Source: Dictyostelium firmibasis
Taxonomy: Eukaryota; Evosea; Eumycetozoa; Dictyosteliales; Dictyosteliaceae
Assembly (NCBI GenBank): GCA_036169595.1
Contig: CM069770.1
Span: forward strand, 314,501-378,500
DNA length: 64,000 bases
Direction: 5' to 3'
Made by a program: the position numbers and the translations under genes
The notes under the pieces: generated by a model
Database searches by the model: none
Seen by the model: the letters and a program-made list of their open reading frames with translations, nothing else
What the model was told of the DNA's origin: nothing
Part shown: in pieces, positions 1-21,900 of the stretch
Position numbering within the stretch: position 1 is the stretch's first letter
How the letters are laid out: every line of letters starts with the position of its first letter

Positions 1-3000
1 CAACTTTCATTTCGTTTTTCCAAAATTCAACACTATGATTTGAATGAGGTGATTCAACTTTAATTGATTCTGATTTTATTTCGTTTTGACTACTTCTTTT
101 ATTTAATGACGATATAATTATTTGAATTGATGTATTGATAGGATTATTTTGAAGTTGTTGAATAGTAATGAAGTTTAAACCAATTTCTTTATCTATCCAA
201 TTCTTTAACTGAACGATTACTAAAGAGTCTGCACCATAATCAATTAATCTTATATCTTGATTAATCTTTGATTCTTCTATTGAAAATAATTCTGAAACTT
301 TTTTAATAAATAATTTTTCAATATTACTTTCATGAGCCAATGCATATTTTTTCTTTGATGAAGAGTTGTTTTGTAAATTTAAATAGTAATCAAATTTAGA
401 AATGAGTGAAGTTTGTTCATTATTTCTAAATTTCTTCAAATCAAAACTTGAAACCATAGAATTTGTAAATTTATTTGGATTTTGAATTTGTAAATCTAAT
501 AAACCCAATACTTTATTGATTGGTGTTGGAATAAAGCCAACCCCATCTAACAATGCTGATATTGATTCATTCTTTGATACAAAACCTGTTGATTGAATTG
601 AACCAAGATTAATACATGTTGATGCTAATCCAAGTGAATGTCTATATCTAGAGAATGAATCTAATATAGAATTTGCACAAACATAACTACATTGATCAGT
701 TGAGCCAACTATTGATGCTATGGATGACGATGTTACAAAATTCATTAATTTCCAATTATGTTCTATAGATAGGTTATGTAAATTAATAGCACCCATTGAT
801 TTAGCACCATGTGATATATCTAAATGTTCCATACTAATATCATCAACCTTACAAGCAGTCTGAGTGAATGCAAAATGAAAAATTGAATCAATGTTTGAAA
901 TTTCTTTATTTTCATTAAGAATTTCACTAATTGCATTACCGACCGAATCATATTTTGAAATATCAATACTTTTGAAATGGAATTTTATATTTTTTCTATC
1001 AATTAACTTGGATTTGTTAATTAGGAATTCTAATTCCCATTTCATTGATGATTTGGACATGATAATTATGTTTTCAGTTCCTGTTGAATATTTTACAATC
1101 CATTTTAGAATTTCCAATATTATACCAGATTGACCAGTGACTAATATATTTTTACCTAAATAATCCGATTTTATTTGATAGTTCTCTTTTAAAATTGTAT
1201 AATCGTTTTGGTGTAGTCGATTTTTCATTAATTTACTTAATATATCTTGGTCATGATTAACTACAATTTTACCAATGTGTTTTCTTTCGTTCATATACTC
1301 AATGGCATCTTTTATATTTGAATTTGAAAAAGAACTGATTGGTATTAGTTTTAGTTGATGATTTTCAATTGCATCTGAAATCATTGATAAACAATTGTTC
1401 ATTGTGTATCTATTAACTGTCGTCAATTCAAAGTTATGATACCCTTTATTAAATTTGAAATTTGTGTTTTTTAAATATTCACTTTGGTTTAAATGAGTAA
1501 TTGATAAATCAACGATTCTACCTTTGGTTGTTAATAATTTGAAATTTGCATCCATGTAATCACTAGATAATGTATTTATAATTAAATCAACACCATTCTT
1601 GGTTGAGCCTAATTCAATTAATTTCTTTTGGATGTTATTGACATAGCTTTTATCTCTTGTTGAATAGATACCAGTTATGAAATCTCCATATTTGTCAATG
1701 AGGTATTGTTTCTTTTCATCTGATCCAACTGTTACAAAAACAAATGATTTATGACCTTTCCATTTTAAAATTTCTAATGCCGATAATCCAATACCACCAC
1801 TTGCTGAATGAATTAAAATACTTTCATTTTGCTCAATATTGAAATCACCAACATAAAATAAACTATAGAATGATGATATATAAACTACAGGTATAGAGGC
1901 TGCTTCAACATGACTAATGTTTCTTGGTTTTAAATGAATCTTATTATAGTCAACTACTGTATGTGATGATGCTGAATTATTAGTTGAACCAAATACTTCA
2001 TCACCTATATTGTATCCTTTTACATTATTACCAACTCTAGTTATTATACCTGAAAACTCTAAACCAAACTTTGGAATATTATCAGTTGCACCATTTTGTA
2101 AATCTGTTGAAAGGCCACTATAAATTAAATAATCTTTATAATTTATACCTGTTGCTGATATTTTAACTTCAACTTGGTCATCTTCCAATTTAATTGGTTT
2201 TGATTTTAATTGATAATCTAAATTTGGTGATAATGAACAAATCATGTTATCTGCACTTTCAAATGATTCTGATTTGAATGAACCTCTTAATTTTATATTC
2301 TTTTTTTCTATATTATAATAAGGTTTAAAATTATTTACAATGATTTCTTTATGAATGACGGAGTTCTTCATCAACGATTCAATAAAATTTGGTAAATTTT
2401 TAATTCCTTGAATCGATTGTTTATCAAATTCAATGGTGTGTAATTGTAATTGTTGATATTCATCAAAATATCTTGCTGCACCTAGAACTGAAGAAGCTAA
2501 ATAATTATTATTTCTTGATTCGCAAGTGATTAAAACATTTTTGCATTTGCTCTTGGTTTTTAATAGTTTTTTATTGATTTCTATATATTCAAATGTAATC
2601 TCTTTGAAGTTATTTAAGGATAATTGATCAATTGTTTTTATAAAATAAATTATTGAATTATCTGTAACCTTTGAATCATTAATTAAAACATCAAATTCTT
2701 TAATATTATTAATTTGTATTGTATTATATAATGTTGAGTTTAAATTATTTATAAAATTATTATTACTTCCAAAAAATATAATATTATCATAATATTGTTG
2801 TAATGATTGTTGGTTCAAAGATTCATCATAAATTGTTTGTTTTTGAGCTTGAATAACTGATCCTACAAATAAATCTTCTGGTGTCATTTCAATCTCTGCA
2901 AAATTAAAATCTTTTAATAATTTAAACCAATTTTCTTGTGATAAATTACATCTATCCTTTCTAAGATCAATATCAGTGAATGTCCACCATTGTTCAAATG

Positions 3001-6000
3001 AACCAACGATAGTGTCATTGAGAGTAGACTTGTATGGTGGTTCAACAATAACTAAATGACCATTTGGAGTTAAAATTTGTATTAAATTTTCAACTGCCAT
3101 TCTTAAATCCTTTGCAACATGAAGTACATTTGACATAATAATGAAATCATAGAATGAGGGTTTTAATAATTTTTTTTCAACAAAATTCTCTTCAATAGAT
3201 AACGATGAGTAGATAATATCTAAACTTGTATTTTTTATACCACTTTCGTTGATTATTTTTTTTATTCTCTTTTTTGCTTCTGGAATAAATGCAGGTGAAA
3301 CATCACTCCAAGTATACTCTATTTCAATTTGATGATTTGGATTATCTTTTAATATTGAAACAATTTCATGAATAACTTCTATTGTTAATGAACAAACACC
3401 GCCTCCAAACTCTATGATCCTTAATACTACGTTTTTATCAATTAGTTCTTTTATCGTCTTTTTAATAATTTGTGCTATTAATTGATTCTTTTTTTTAATA
3501 TATGTACAACTATAAACTCTATCCATTGTACCATTCTCAAATAATGATTGTGGTGTATCTTCATTTTCATTTTCATTTTCTATAGATGTTGTTGTTGGGA
3601 ATAATAGTTTTGGTATTACTCTTGTTGTTTTTAATAAAACATCAAAGAATTCAAAATAAGATTGATCATATTGATTTAAAGATGGTAATGGATTGAGGAT
3701 ACCAGATTGTTTAATTGTATCGAAAACAAATCTAAATAATCTTTCATGTTTTAGTGGTTTACAATACTTTGTTACCAATTCGTCAATTGATAATGAATTG
3801 ATGATTTCAAAATTTAAAATTTCACATCTTTTAATAATGTTTGAATAGAAAAGAGTTGAAATTATTAAATTGAGATCATTTGGTATGTTAAGAGTAACAT
3901 ATGAATTTAAATGATCTTGATAGGTTGATTTAAAGTTTGATGGTTTTGAAATTTGTGAATCTTTTGGTTGTAAATATTCAAAGTATAGTTCATCATTTGG
4001 ATATTCAATTATTGATGTATCTATTACTGGTGTTAATGATGTACAAACTGTTTTATCAATATCATATATAACCGTACCATCTGATAGCATAGCTGTGATT
4101 GATGCAAAGTAAGAATCTCCAAATTTTGAATTTAATTTTGAAAAAACATAAAGATTTTTATGAGTTCCATCATTTGTTGTAGGTATATTTGAAGAGTAAT
4201 ATTTAAATCCATAAACTTTATCAAATACAAGTTGACATTGATCATTTATTAATCCAATCATACCATGCAAACATGAATCTAATATTGGTAAATTTAAAAA
4301 AGATAATGGCCAATCGGATTGAGTTTCTAAAGATACAATTGATAATGAACAATTGTCACCAAAATAACATTCTGAAACACCTTGAAAAACACCATTATAA
4401 TTTAACCCTGTTTTTGATTTAATGTGTTGATAGAGTTCTTTCTTTGTGACTTTTGCTAGATTACATTTTGTATCTATTATTTCTTGAATATTATATTTTT
4501 TAGGAATATCATTACCATGATTGAATACTTGGAAATTTGCATTTGAAGTTTGAACCCAGCCATTTGATTGTCGATCTTTAAAATGAAATTGTGCACGATA
4601 TTCTGTTTTACCAGTTTGATAGACATTTGTTTGAAGTTGTTGATTTACACCTCCAATTAAAATCAATGGTAATTTAAATTCAATAAAACTAATGATAAAA
4701 TCTTGATTACTATATAGTTTTATTATATTATCAATATAACCACAACCTGGGAAGAAATATTTTCCTTTTACCATATGACCTTTTAAATATTGAAATGGTG
4801 AGTTCTTTACATCAATTAAGGTTTTAAATGATTTAAATGGTGAGTTATCAGAGTTTGAAATACCAAGATGATCGATTGGTGGTCCAATCTTCATGTGATT
4901 TTCATGTAAATAATCTTCAGTATAGTATGATTGATCATCCCATTGATATCTTGGTAATTCGATATTATTTTGTTGTTTTTTTCCTTTTAATAATAACATT
5001 TGATTTAATATTGGTAATTGACATTTAAAATTAATATTTAAACCATTTTGACAATATAAATTTGATATTATTTGTTGAAATTCTTCAATATCATCTTTTT
5101 TTTTATGAAGTGTTGAATAGATGGAAATCGATTCATTTGTGGCCATTTTTGGTGGTATCATTTGTTTTAAATAATATGATAATGTTGGATGAGGTGAAAT
5201 TTCAATGAATATAATATTTTGTCCTAATTGATTGGATTCAATATGAGTATAAAGATTATCAATTGTTTGACTAAATTTAACAGGATTAATTATATTTTCA
5301 TAAATATACTCTTGATTAAAAATTGTTTGATCATCGAATAAATTTGTTGTAACTGTTGAAAAAGTTGGTATGTCTGGTTGTTTTTGTTCAAATGATAGAT
5401 CTAAAAGATATTCTTGTGTAATTGATTGACTGCTCGTATGAAAAGCTGATAAAGAGCCTAACATCACAGAGAATACACCTTTTTCTTTTAATTCTTTTGA
5501 AAGTTCATTTAATAATGATTCATTACCTGCAACAACGATTGATGATGGTGAGTTGTAACATGCAATTTCAATTTGTGAATAGTTTTTAGAAAATTGAGAA
5601 TTATATTCATCTTCACTAATATTAATTGATAACATTCTACCATTACGATGAGTTTCAATTTGTGCAATAGATCTATGATAAACGATATAACATAAAGTAT
5701 CTAAATCAATCATACCAGAACAATATGCAGTTGGAATTTCACCAAGACTATGACCAATAATAAATGATGGTGATACACCCCACTCTTTATATAGTTCGAA
5801 TAATGCAATTGAAAACATACACATAAATGGCTGAGCAATCATTGGATGGTGAATTGATGTTGTATCCATAACGTCATTAATTGATTTTAATTTGTTCAAT
5901 ATTGAATAACCATAGTATTGTGATAACTTTTCATCGATTAAATCAATTGTTTTTTTAAATGTGATTTCATGATTATATAATTTTAAACCCATTTCTTTGT

Positions 6001-7805
6001 ATTGTGAACCTTGACCTGGGAAAATAAAAACTATATTTTGATTCTTTCTTTTTGATAACATATTTGATATTTTTGAATTTGAAGTTTTAATTTGTTTATT
6101 ATTTTCAATGATTTCAATGAACTGATTAAAATTTGAAGCACAAATAATTGATCTTTGATAAAGTGATGTTGATTTTGAATTAATTTGACTTTGAATTGAT
6201 TGAATAAAATTATTATCACTATTAATATGGTTATCATTAATTAATTTATTTGAAAATAATTCTTGATAATCACTTAAAGATTTTATTGAATTTGCAGAAA
6301 ATGGAATTAAAATTTTTTTATCATGATTATGATTTTTTTCAGTACCACTTTCATTGTTATTATTAATTGGTTTATAGTTTTGTTTATATTCTGATAATAT
6401 CAAACAACAATTTGATCCAGAGACACCAAAATTATTAATCATAATTGAAACTTTATCATGATTTTTTTTTTTTTTTATTGTTGAAAATGGGATTGGTTCA
6501 GTTACAACTTTTAAATTCCATTCATTAAATTTAATTGATGGATTTGGGTTTTTAAAATGTATATTTGGTAATAGTTGTTGATTTTTATAAATTAAACAAC
6601 ATTTTATCAATGATACAATACCAGATGCAGCTTCACAGTGACCGATATTACTTTTAATTGATCCAATTAATATTGGTGTTGATTTATTTCTTTCTTTAAA
6701 TGCCATTGAAATTGCTTCAGTTTCAATCGGGTCACCAGTTGGTGTGCCTGTTCCATGGGTTTCAACATATTTAATATCTTTTAATTCAACTGCACCATTG
6801 GTTGATTTTAATGCCAATTTGATATTATTAAATTGAGATTGTTTTGAAGGTGATAAAAAATTCAATTTATCATCATTACCACTACTATCATTATTTGAAC
6901 TTGCACCACTAATCACACAATAGATTCTATTACCATCTCTTATTGCATCTTCTAAATTCTTTAAAACTACTACACCAACACTTTCACTACGAACGAATCC
7001 ATCAGCACTTTCATCAAATGATTTACATTTTCCTTGTTTTTTACTTAACATGTTTAAATGTGAAAATCCTTTTGTATATTCATTATCTATAGTAATTATT
7101 ATTTATTATTTTATTATTATTTTTTAAAAAAAATTAATATAAATATTTGATAGTAACAAAATAAAAAAACATACCAAATATTAAATTAACACCACCAACT
7201 ATTGAGACATTGGAGGTTCCATTAATAATGTTTTGATAACCTAACGAAACGGCATTCAAAGATGATGAACAAAATGTATCAAGAGTTATTGATGGACCAT
7301 TGAAATCAAAACAATATGATATTCTATTGGCGATACAACTCATTGATACATTTAATATATTCTTTGATGTTGATTCTAAATTTTTATTGGAATGAAGATA
7401 GTCAGTTGTTGAAGAACCAATAAAAACTGATGTATTACTACCACGAATTGAAATTGGATCAATGGATGCATCTTCCAATGCTTCCCATGTACATTTTAAT
7501 AGTAATCTCTGTTGTGGATCAATTGTTGGTGCATCTGATGGACTAATACCAAAAAATAATGGGTCAAATGATTTCAGCTCTTCAAATGGTAATAAGCCTG
7601 CATTAGGACAAATGATTTCACCTACATTATTGAAATTATCACTCCATCTTTCACTAGTCTTTATAACACCATCCATTCCATTCTTTAAACCTTCATATAG
7701 TTTCTCTGGTGATTTAATTGATTCTATGTTATTACCAGATGGTATTCTAAATCCTATACCAATTATTGCAACATTTTTATGTTTGATTATATTAGTTTCT
7801 ATCAT
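1..7805 (-). CDS. Type I polyketide synthase, tandem copy 1 (3' part beyond the window)
   Basis: This is a multidomain iterative PKS that would build a reduced, possibly methylated polyketide. Exon 1 is 7805-7175 and exon 2 runs from 7086 off the left edge, giving about 2572 residues here. The ketosynthase shows DTFCSSS (catalytic Cys), HGTGT and a [12 protein letters not shown]-like motif. An acyltransferase with GHSLGE, a dehydratase with HxxxGxxxxP, a methyltransferase, an enoylreductase, a ketoreductase and the ACP serine motif GADSL follow. The window ends just after the ACP, so the reductase seen in copy 2 is not visible. It is collinear with copy 2, with only a 6-nt net length change between positions 1133 and 4837 and no frame break noticed. 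It lacks the long Asn tract of copy 2. The residue before the catalytic Cys is Phe rather than Val. The start [11 protein letters not shown] is shared with copy 2 (one residue differs). Confidence 0.93.
7086..7175 (-). other. Intron 1 of PKS copy 1
   Basis: A GTATGT donor follows the ..NLIF codons and a CTATAG acceptor precedes the ..[10 protein letters not shown] codons. The boundary bases shared with the exons make this an approximate span (intron about 7174-7087). The phase-1 junction completes an Asp codon and gives the usual ketosynthase continuity. The same intron in copy 2 carries a TTA array of over 300 bp that is absent here. Confidence 0.85.
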
Positions 7806-8362
7806 TTTTTATAAATAATATGTTAATATTTTTTTATATTAAATTTAAATTAGAAAAAAAAAATTTAAAAAAATTGAGGAAAACAAAAAAAAGGTTTAAA
7901 TAAAGAGTTAAAAAGGTCTCTTTTTTTATTTCGTAAAAATTAAACTCAACGAACCATTTTTAATAAAAAACTATATTATGTAAAAAATATATTTTTATTG
8001 GTTTTTTATGAATATTTATGTGTGTGTGCGATGTAATTGTATTCGGCCTGTCGGGTTTTTTTTTTAATAAATTTTTTTTTTTTCTTTTTTTTTATAATAA
8101 ATTTTTTTTATTTTTTTTCTTTTTTTTAAATTTTTTTATTTTTTTTTAATTTTTTCTTTTAAAATACAAATCCAAAATGGGGGTGAAGATACCTTTGCTT
8201 TAAAAAGGATAAAGCGTGTCCAATAGGAGTTATTTAAATAACTTCATCCTTGTAATGGTTTTTTCCCACCTTATAAAATTATATCCTGCACACGTGCACT
8301 TCAGGTTTTTGAAAATTATCATTTTTTTTTAAATTTCATGAAAATAATAATAAATTAATTAA
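7806..8362. promoter_or_regulatory. Upstream region of PKS copy 1 with shared palindromic elements
   Basis: This is an A/T-run-rich 5' region. It contains TCCAATAGGAGTTATTTAA at 8219-8237, extended into the perfect palindrome GTTATTTAAATAAC at about 8229-8242. A CACGTG-centred block TGCACACGTGCAC lies at 8287-8299. Both elements recur upstream of PKS copy 2, the first in inverted orientation. The G/C content of these blocks stands out from the surrounding T tracts. A regulatory role is inferred. Confidence 0.5.
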
Positions 8363-8745
8363 ATGAAACAACCAATAACTCCACAATGGCTTTTAAGGCC
8401 ATATAAAAGATCATTGATATGTAATTCAAATGAATATATTAATATATTCAAACAAACACAAATATAACCATAAGTACAAGCACAACCCAAATACCCATAT
8501 CAATTTTTTTCTTATATATTTAGAGTTTAGGATTTAGAGATAGATTTCAAAAGTTTATACAAGCAAGTACAAAAGAAATTGGAGTAGTAGTGATGATAAG
8601 GATAGTAATAAATCATTCATTTCAAATATTCACATTATTAAGAGACAAATATGGTAAACCAAATTATATTACAATAATAATACATATATTAGACGATAGA
8701 AAAAAATTATCGTCAATAGACATACCATTTACTTTTCTTGAATAA
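8363..8745 (+). pseudogene. Coding-like relic, unidentified
   Basis: Two open stretches have amoeba-like coding composition. One is a 34-codon frame from ATG at 8363 (begins MKQPITPQWLLRPYKRSL). The other is a stop-to-stop frame of about 73 codons at 8524-8745 (contains LLRDKYGKPNYITIII, ends PFTFLE). They lie in different frames with stops between them, so either an unseen intron joins them or they are decayed remains of one gene. I do not recognise the family. G+C is higher than in the flanking T/A runs, which argues against ordinary spacer. Confidence 0.35.
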
Positions 8746-8865
8746 TCTTAAACGATAATAGAGAAATAAAACCAAAAATCTAATATAATAAAAAATAAAA
8801 TAAAAAAATTCTGTACATATATGTCTCATATTAAACATTTGTTTTTTATTATAATATATTTTATT

Positions 8866-9362
8866 TAATTTGTAGATATGGTTGATATGGTTTTTTATCA
8901 TTTGATTATTTATTTTTTAAAATGATTTTCTAATGAACCCATGTGTGATTTTAGTAATGATTTTGTTGATGATGATAATTTTTGATTTTTATTAATTGAA
9001 TGTCGATTGTTTTCTAATTTCAATGACACCGTTTAATAATTTTATTGAATTATCGACTATCATTTCATTTTTCCTAAATTTAACACTATGATTTGAACGT
9101 GAGTATAAGGAATCTGATTTTATTTCATTTTGATTATTTCTTTTAATTAATGATGATATGATTAATTGAATCTATGTATTGATAGGATTATTTTGAAGTT
9201 GTTGAATTGTAATGAAATTTAAACCAATTTCTTTATCTATCCAATTCTTTAACTGAACAATTACTAAAGAGTCTGCTCCATAATCAATTAATCTTATATC
9301 TTGATTAATCTTTGATTCTTCTATTTAAAATAATTCTGAAACATTTTTTATGAAAAGTTGAC
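8866..9362 (-). pseudogene. Decayed fragment of a third PKS copy
   Basis: Positions 8866-8990 match the extreme 3' end of PKS copy 2 (11115-11250, residues ..QMIKNHINHIYKLNK). A short piece near 9016-9035 resembles about 11880-11900. Positions 9040-9362 match the ACP region of copy 2 (about 12295-12640). Nearly the whole terminal reductase, about 1 kb, is therefore missing. The normal stop after KLNK is lost, and a GAA-type codon in the ACP part has become a stop (TTTAAA in place of TTGAAA on the + strand, near 9325). The TTA array at 9384 abuts the fragment. This is a remnant of an extra tandem PKS or a by-product of unequal exchange. Confidence 0.85.
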
Positions 9363-9383
9363 CAATATCAGTATTTTCAATAC

Positions 9384-9690
<307 letters not shown>

Positions 9691-9774
9691 TTATTTTTTT
9701 TTTTTTGGTTCAAGGCTGTTTTGTTTTTTAAATTCTGATATTAAACAACAAATCTCTATTTAAAAAAAAAAATT

Positions 9775-9965
9775 CTTTTTTTTTAGTTTATATTTTTTTT
9801 TTTTCCCAAAATTTTATTTATTCAAAGTAAACAAGTGTTAGGAATTTAAGTTTTTTTTTTATAAACAAGGGTTAAAAATTAAAGAATTTTTTTTTTTTAA
9901 TTAAATTAAAATATTTTTTTTTTTTTTCCCAAAATTTTATTTATTCAAAGTAAACAAATGTTATG
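9775..9965. repeat. Direct duplication of a T-run plus CCCAAAATTTTATTTATTC block
   Basis: A segment with a long T run, then CCCAAAATTTTATTTATTC and AAAGTAAACAA, occurs at about 9795-9845 and again at about 9912-9965. Only a few bases differ, and T/A-rich spacer separates the copies. It looks like a local duplication in non-coding DNA. Confidence 0.7.
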
Positions 9966-10249
9966 AATTATTACTATTAAGGTAGTTGTTTAATTTAAAT
10001 ATTATTTAAATAATAATAATATTTATATAATAATGATAAAATATAAATATCTTAATTTTATAAAATTTGTAGTTTTATCACAGACTTTATTACCAAGTAT
10101 GTATTTAAAATAATCCTCAATCTTTTTTAAAAATAAAGAATATTGTGTAGTATCTGATTGTGTGTTGGATTCATAATGTAAAATCTTAAATGAGGACGAA
10201 GTGGGGGTATTATTCAGAAGATCTGTATAGTGTGGCTATCATGGATCAT

Positions 10250-10835
10250 TAGTAGTAGTTATTGGTGGTGTTAATAACATAGTTTTATTGTAAATATTTT
10301 TATATTTTAATTATCTATATTTGGTTTTCCAGATTGTTAGGATAAAATAATGAGACTAGTTGGATTACAGGTTTATTTAGTTTGAACTTATATTTAGCTT
10401 GGATATATAGATAAGAGGGGAAATCCAAAAGGTGGTCTTCTGGATGATGAATTAATATGACTATTAGCAGTAATTGTACTTGAACCATGACCGTACTCAT
10501 CATCAGCTAACAACAAGTTAATTATATCATCTGTAAAGAGACAAGATGAAGTTGTAGTTTCTGGTCTACTATTTCTATTATTGGAAGTAGTATTAGAAGT
10601 TGAAGTAGTTATTGGTGGTGTTAATAACTTAGTTTTATTTGTAAGTATTTATATATATTTAAAATATAGATATATGTAGTTATCGGGATTGTTAGGATAA
10701 AAAATGATAGTTGGATTACAGGTTTATATATTTAGCTAGGAAGAGAATATATATAGATAAGAGGGGAAACCCAACAGGTGGTCTTATAAATGATGACTAT
10801 TAGCAGTATTTGTACTTGTAATGGTAGGTGGAAAA
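10250..10835 (-). pseudogene. Two degenerate tandem copies of a coding-like segment
   Basis: Positions 10250-10490 and 10603-10835 are diverged direct copies, each with the (+)-strand landmarks GTTATTGGTGGTGTTAATAA, ATTGTTAGGATAAAA and GATAAGAGGGGAAA. On the minus strand, 10645-10400 reads open for about 75 codons (TKLLTPPITTSTSNTTSN early, SSSRRPPFGFPLL late) and ends in a stop near 10400. The second copy has the matching RPPVGFPLL in a different frame with stops. I read this as a decayed Ser/Thr/Pro-rich gene fragment. The family is unknown. Confidence 0.5.
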
Positions 10836-11114
10836 CCCATTTTTATTTGAAATATTATTATCAGTATCAATAGCGGTAGTAGTTGAAATTTACACCAACT
10901 TAATAATTATAATTCAATAATAGAACTAAAAAAATTAAATAATACTCGAAAAACCAAAAGAAACCAAAAAAACCAAATAAAATATTATTAAATTTTTTTT
11001 CAAAATAAAAAAAAATGCTTATTTAATTCCATTTATTTGTTTTATGCTTTCTTTTTTATTTATTTTTGTATTATTTTTTTTATTATTTTTATTTGTTTTT
11101 TATTATAATATATT

Positions 11115-20633
<9,519 letters not shown>

Positions 20634-20670
20634 TTTTTATAAATAATATGTTAATATTATTTTTTTATAT

Positions 20671-20741
20671 TTAAGGTTATATATTTATAAAAAAAAAAAA
20701 AAATTATATAAAAGTCGTATTTTTTATAAATATAACCTTAA
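20671..20741. repeat. Inverted repeat (potential hairpin)
   Basis: The left arm TTAAGGTTATATATTTATAA and the right arm TTATAAATATAACCTTAA are complementary apart from one two-base gap. They are separated by an A-rich loop containing AAAGTCG. A further ATATAACCTTATTAATAA lies at about 20828-20845. It could be a small MITE-like element or a chance A/T hairpin; the GGTTATAT/ATATAACC ends are the most specific part. Confidence 0.6.
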
Positions 20742-21387
20742 TTTAAAAAAAAGGACATGTGGATAAAAAAAGATCTTATTTTAAAAATTACATCTTTAAT
20801 CCCAAAAAAAAATACTTTTTTTATATCAATATAACCTTATTAATAAACACTATTTCTTATTTTTATGATAAAAGTTAAAAATCTTACAAAAAAAATAATT
20901 AACCAACCTAAAAATCATTTATATATGGGTAATCTGTATAAAATATATTTTAATATCGAATACAATATCGACAGTTTTCGAAATTATTTTTTTAATTTTT
21001 TTTTTTTTTCAGTTTTCAGAAAAATTTGAGGGGGGAAAATACATTATTTTTTTATATTTTTTTTATATTTTTTTTCATTTAAAATAAACTAAAAAGGGGT
21101 TAAATACATTAAAAAAAGGGAATAAAGTCTTTATATTAAATAACTCCTATTGGACAATTTAATCAAAATGAATCTCTACAAATGAATTTTTAAAACTTTT
21201 AGTTTTAAATGGGTTATTATCAAGATCGTACACACGTGCACGTCATGTTTTTTTTTTTAATTATCTCTCAGTTTTATTTTTAAAATAAAATAGAGAAAAA
21301 AAAACATAAAAAAAAAGGTTTATTTTTTTAATTTATATTAAATTCATACAATATTCGATAATTAAGATAATGTTAAAATTATTGTTT

Positions 21388-21483
21388 CGATCTTTTTTCT
21401 TTAATACTACTTTCACCAATTGAGCCAATACTTTCATTATTTGTTTTATTTTCATGTTTACGGTTTGAATCATTTAATATTGA
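21388..21483 (-). pseudogene. Coding-like C-terminal fragment
   Basis: The minus strand reads about 31 sense codons ending in TAA, including NDSNRKHENKTNNESIGSIG and ending EKRSKQ. The composition is typical of Dictyostelium coding DNA and unlike the flanking spacer. No start codon or upstream exon is evident. It is probably the last exon of a lost gene or an unannotated small exon; the family is unknown. Confidence 0.35.
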
Positions 21484-21900
21484 TTACAGTGAATTATTTA
21501 TTTAAATATCATAAATAGTAATAATTATAAAGGAGTAAAAAAAGATGCACCAACAGGGGAAGAGTCAGAGGCCTCCTAAGTGCATCATCAACTCACAAAC
21601 ATTCCTTTCAAACTGATGATCAGTAAATCTATTGAAACAGAGGATCATTAATCAACCATTAATTAATTAAAAAAAAAAAGTAAAAGTAAAAAAAAAAAAA
21701 AATTTTATTCAAAAATTACTTTATTAATTTTTTATTTTTTTTTTATTTTTTTTTTTTTATTTTTTTTTTTTTTAAATTAAATTCAACTTCACAAAAAAAA
21801 ATTTTTTTTTAATTTTATTTTTATTTTTTTTTTTTTTTACTTTTTTTTTTTTTTTTTTTTATTTTCACATACTTACATATAAATATTTATACAATCAAAA

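Larger units (their letters stand above)
20646..21900. promoter_or_regulatory. Intergenic region between PKS copy 2 and USP14, with repeats and relic exons
   Basis: This divergent 1.25-kb spacer holds an inverted repeat at 20671-20741, the shared PKS element (inverted) at 21136-21154, a CACGTG block at 21231-21241, and two coding-like islands at 21388-21483 and about 21535-21640. The last 150 bp before the USP14 start is T-tract-rich, as is typical of Dictyostelium promoters. Confidence 0.55.

Noticed and set aside
6420-6490. Suspected frameshift at a 15-T run in PKS copy 1
   Set aside because: Recounting shows that one A of the minus-strand run belongs to the preceding ATA codon, so the frame (KKKKN, then HDKVS) continues.
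7462-7818. 118-codon plus-strand frame, repeated at 20290-20646
   Set aside because: It is antisense to the conserved ketosynthase exon 1 in both PKS copies, so its conservation is a by-product.
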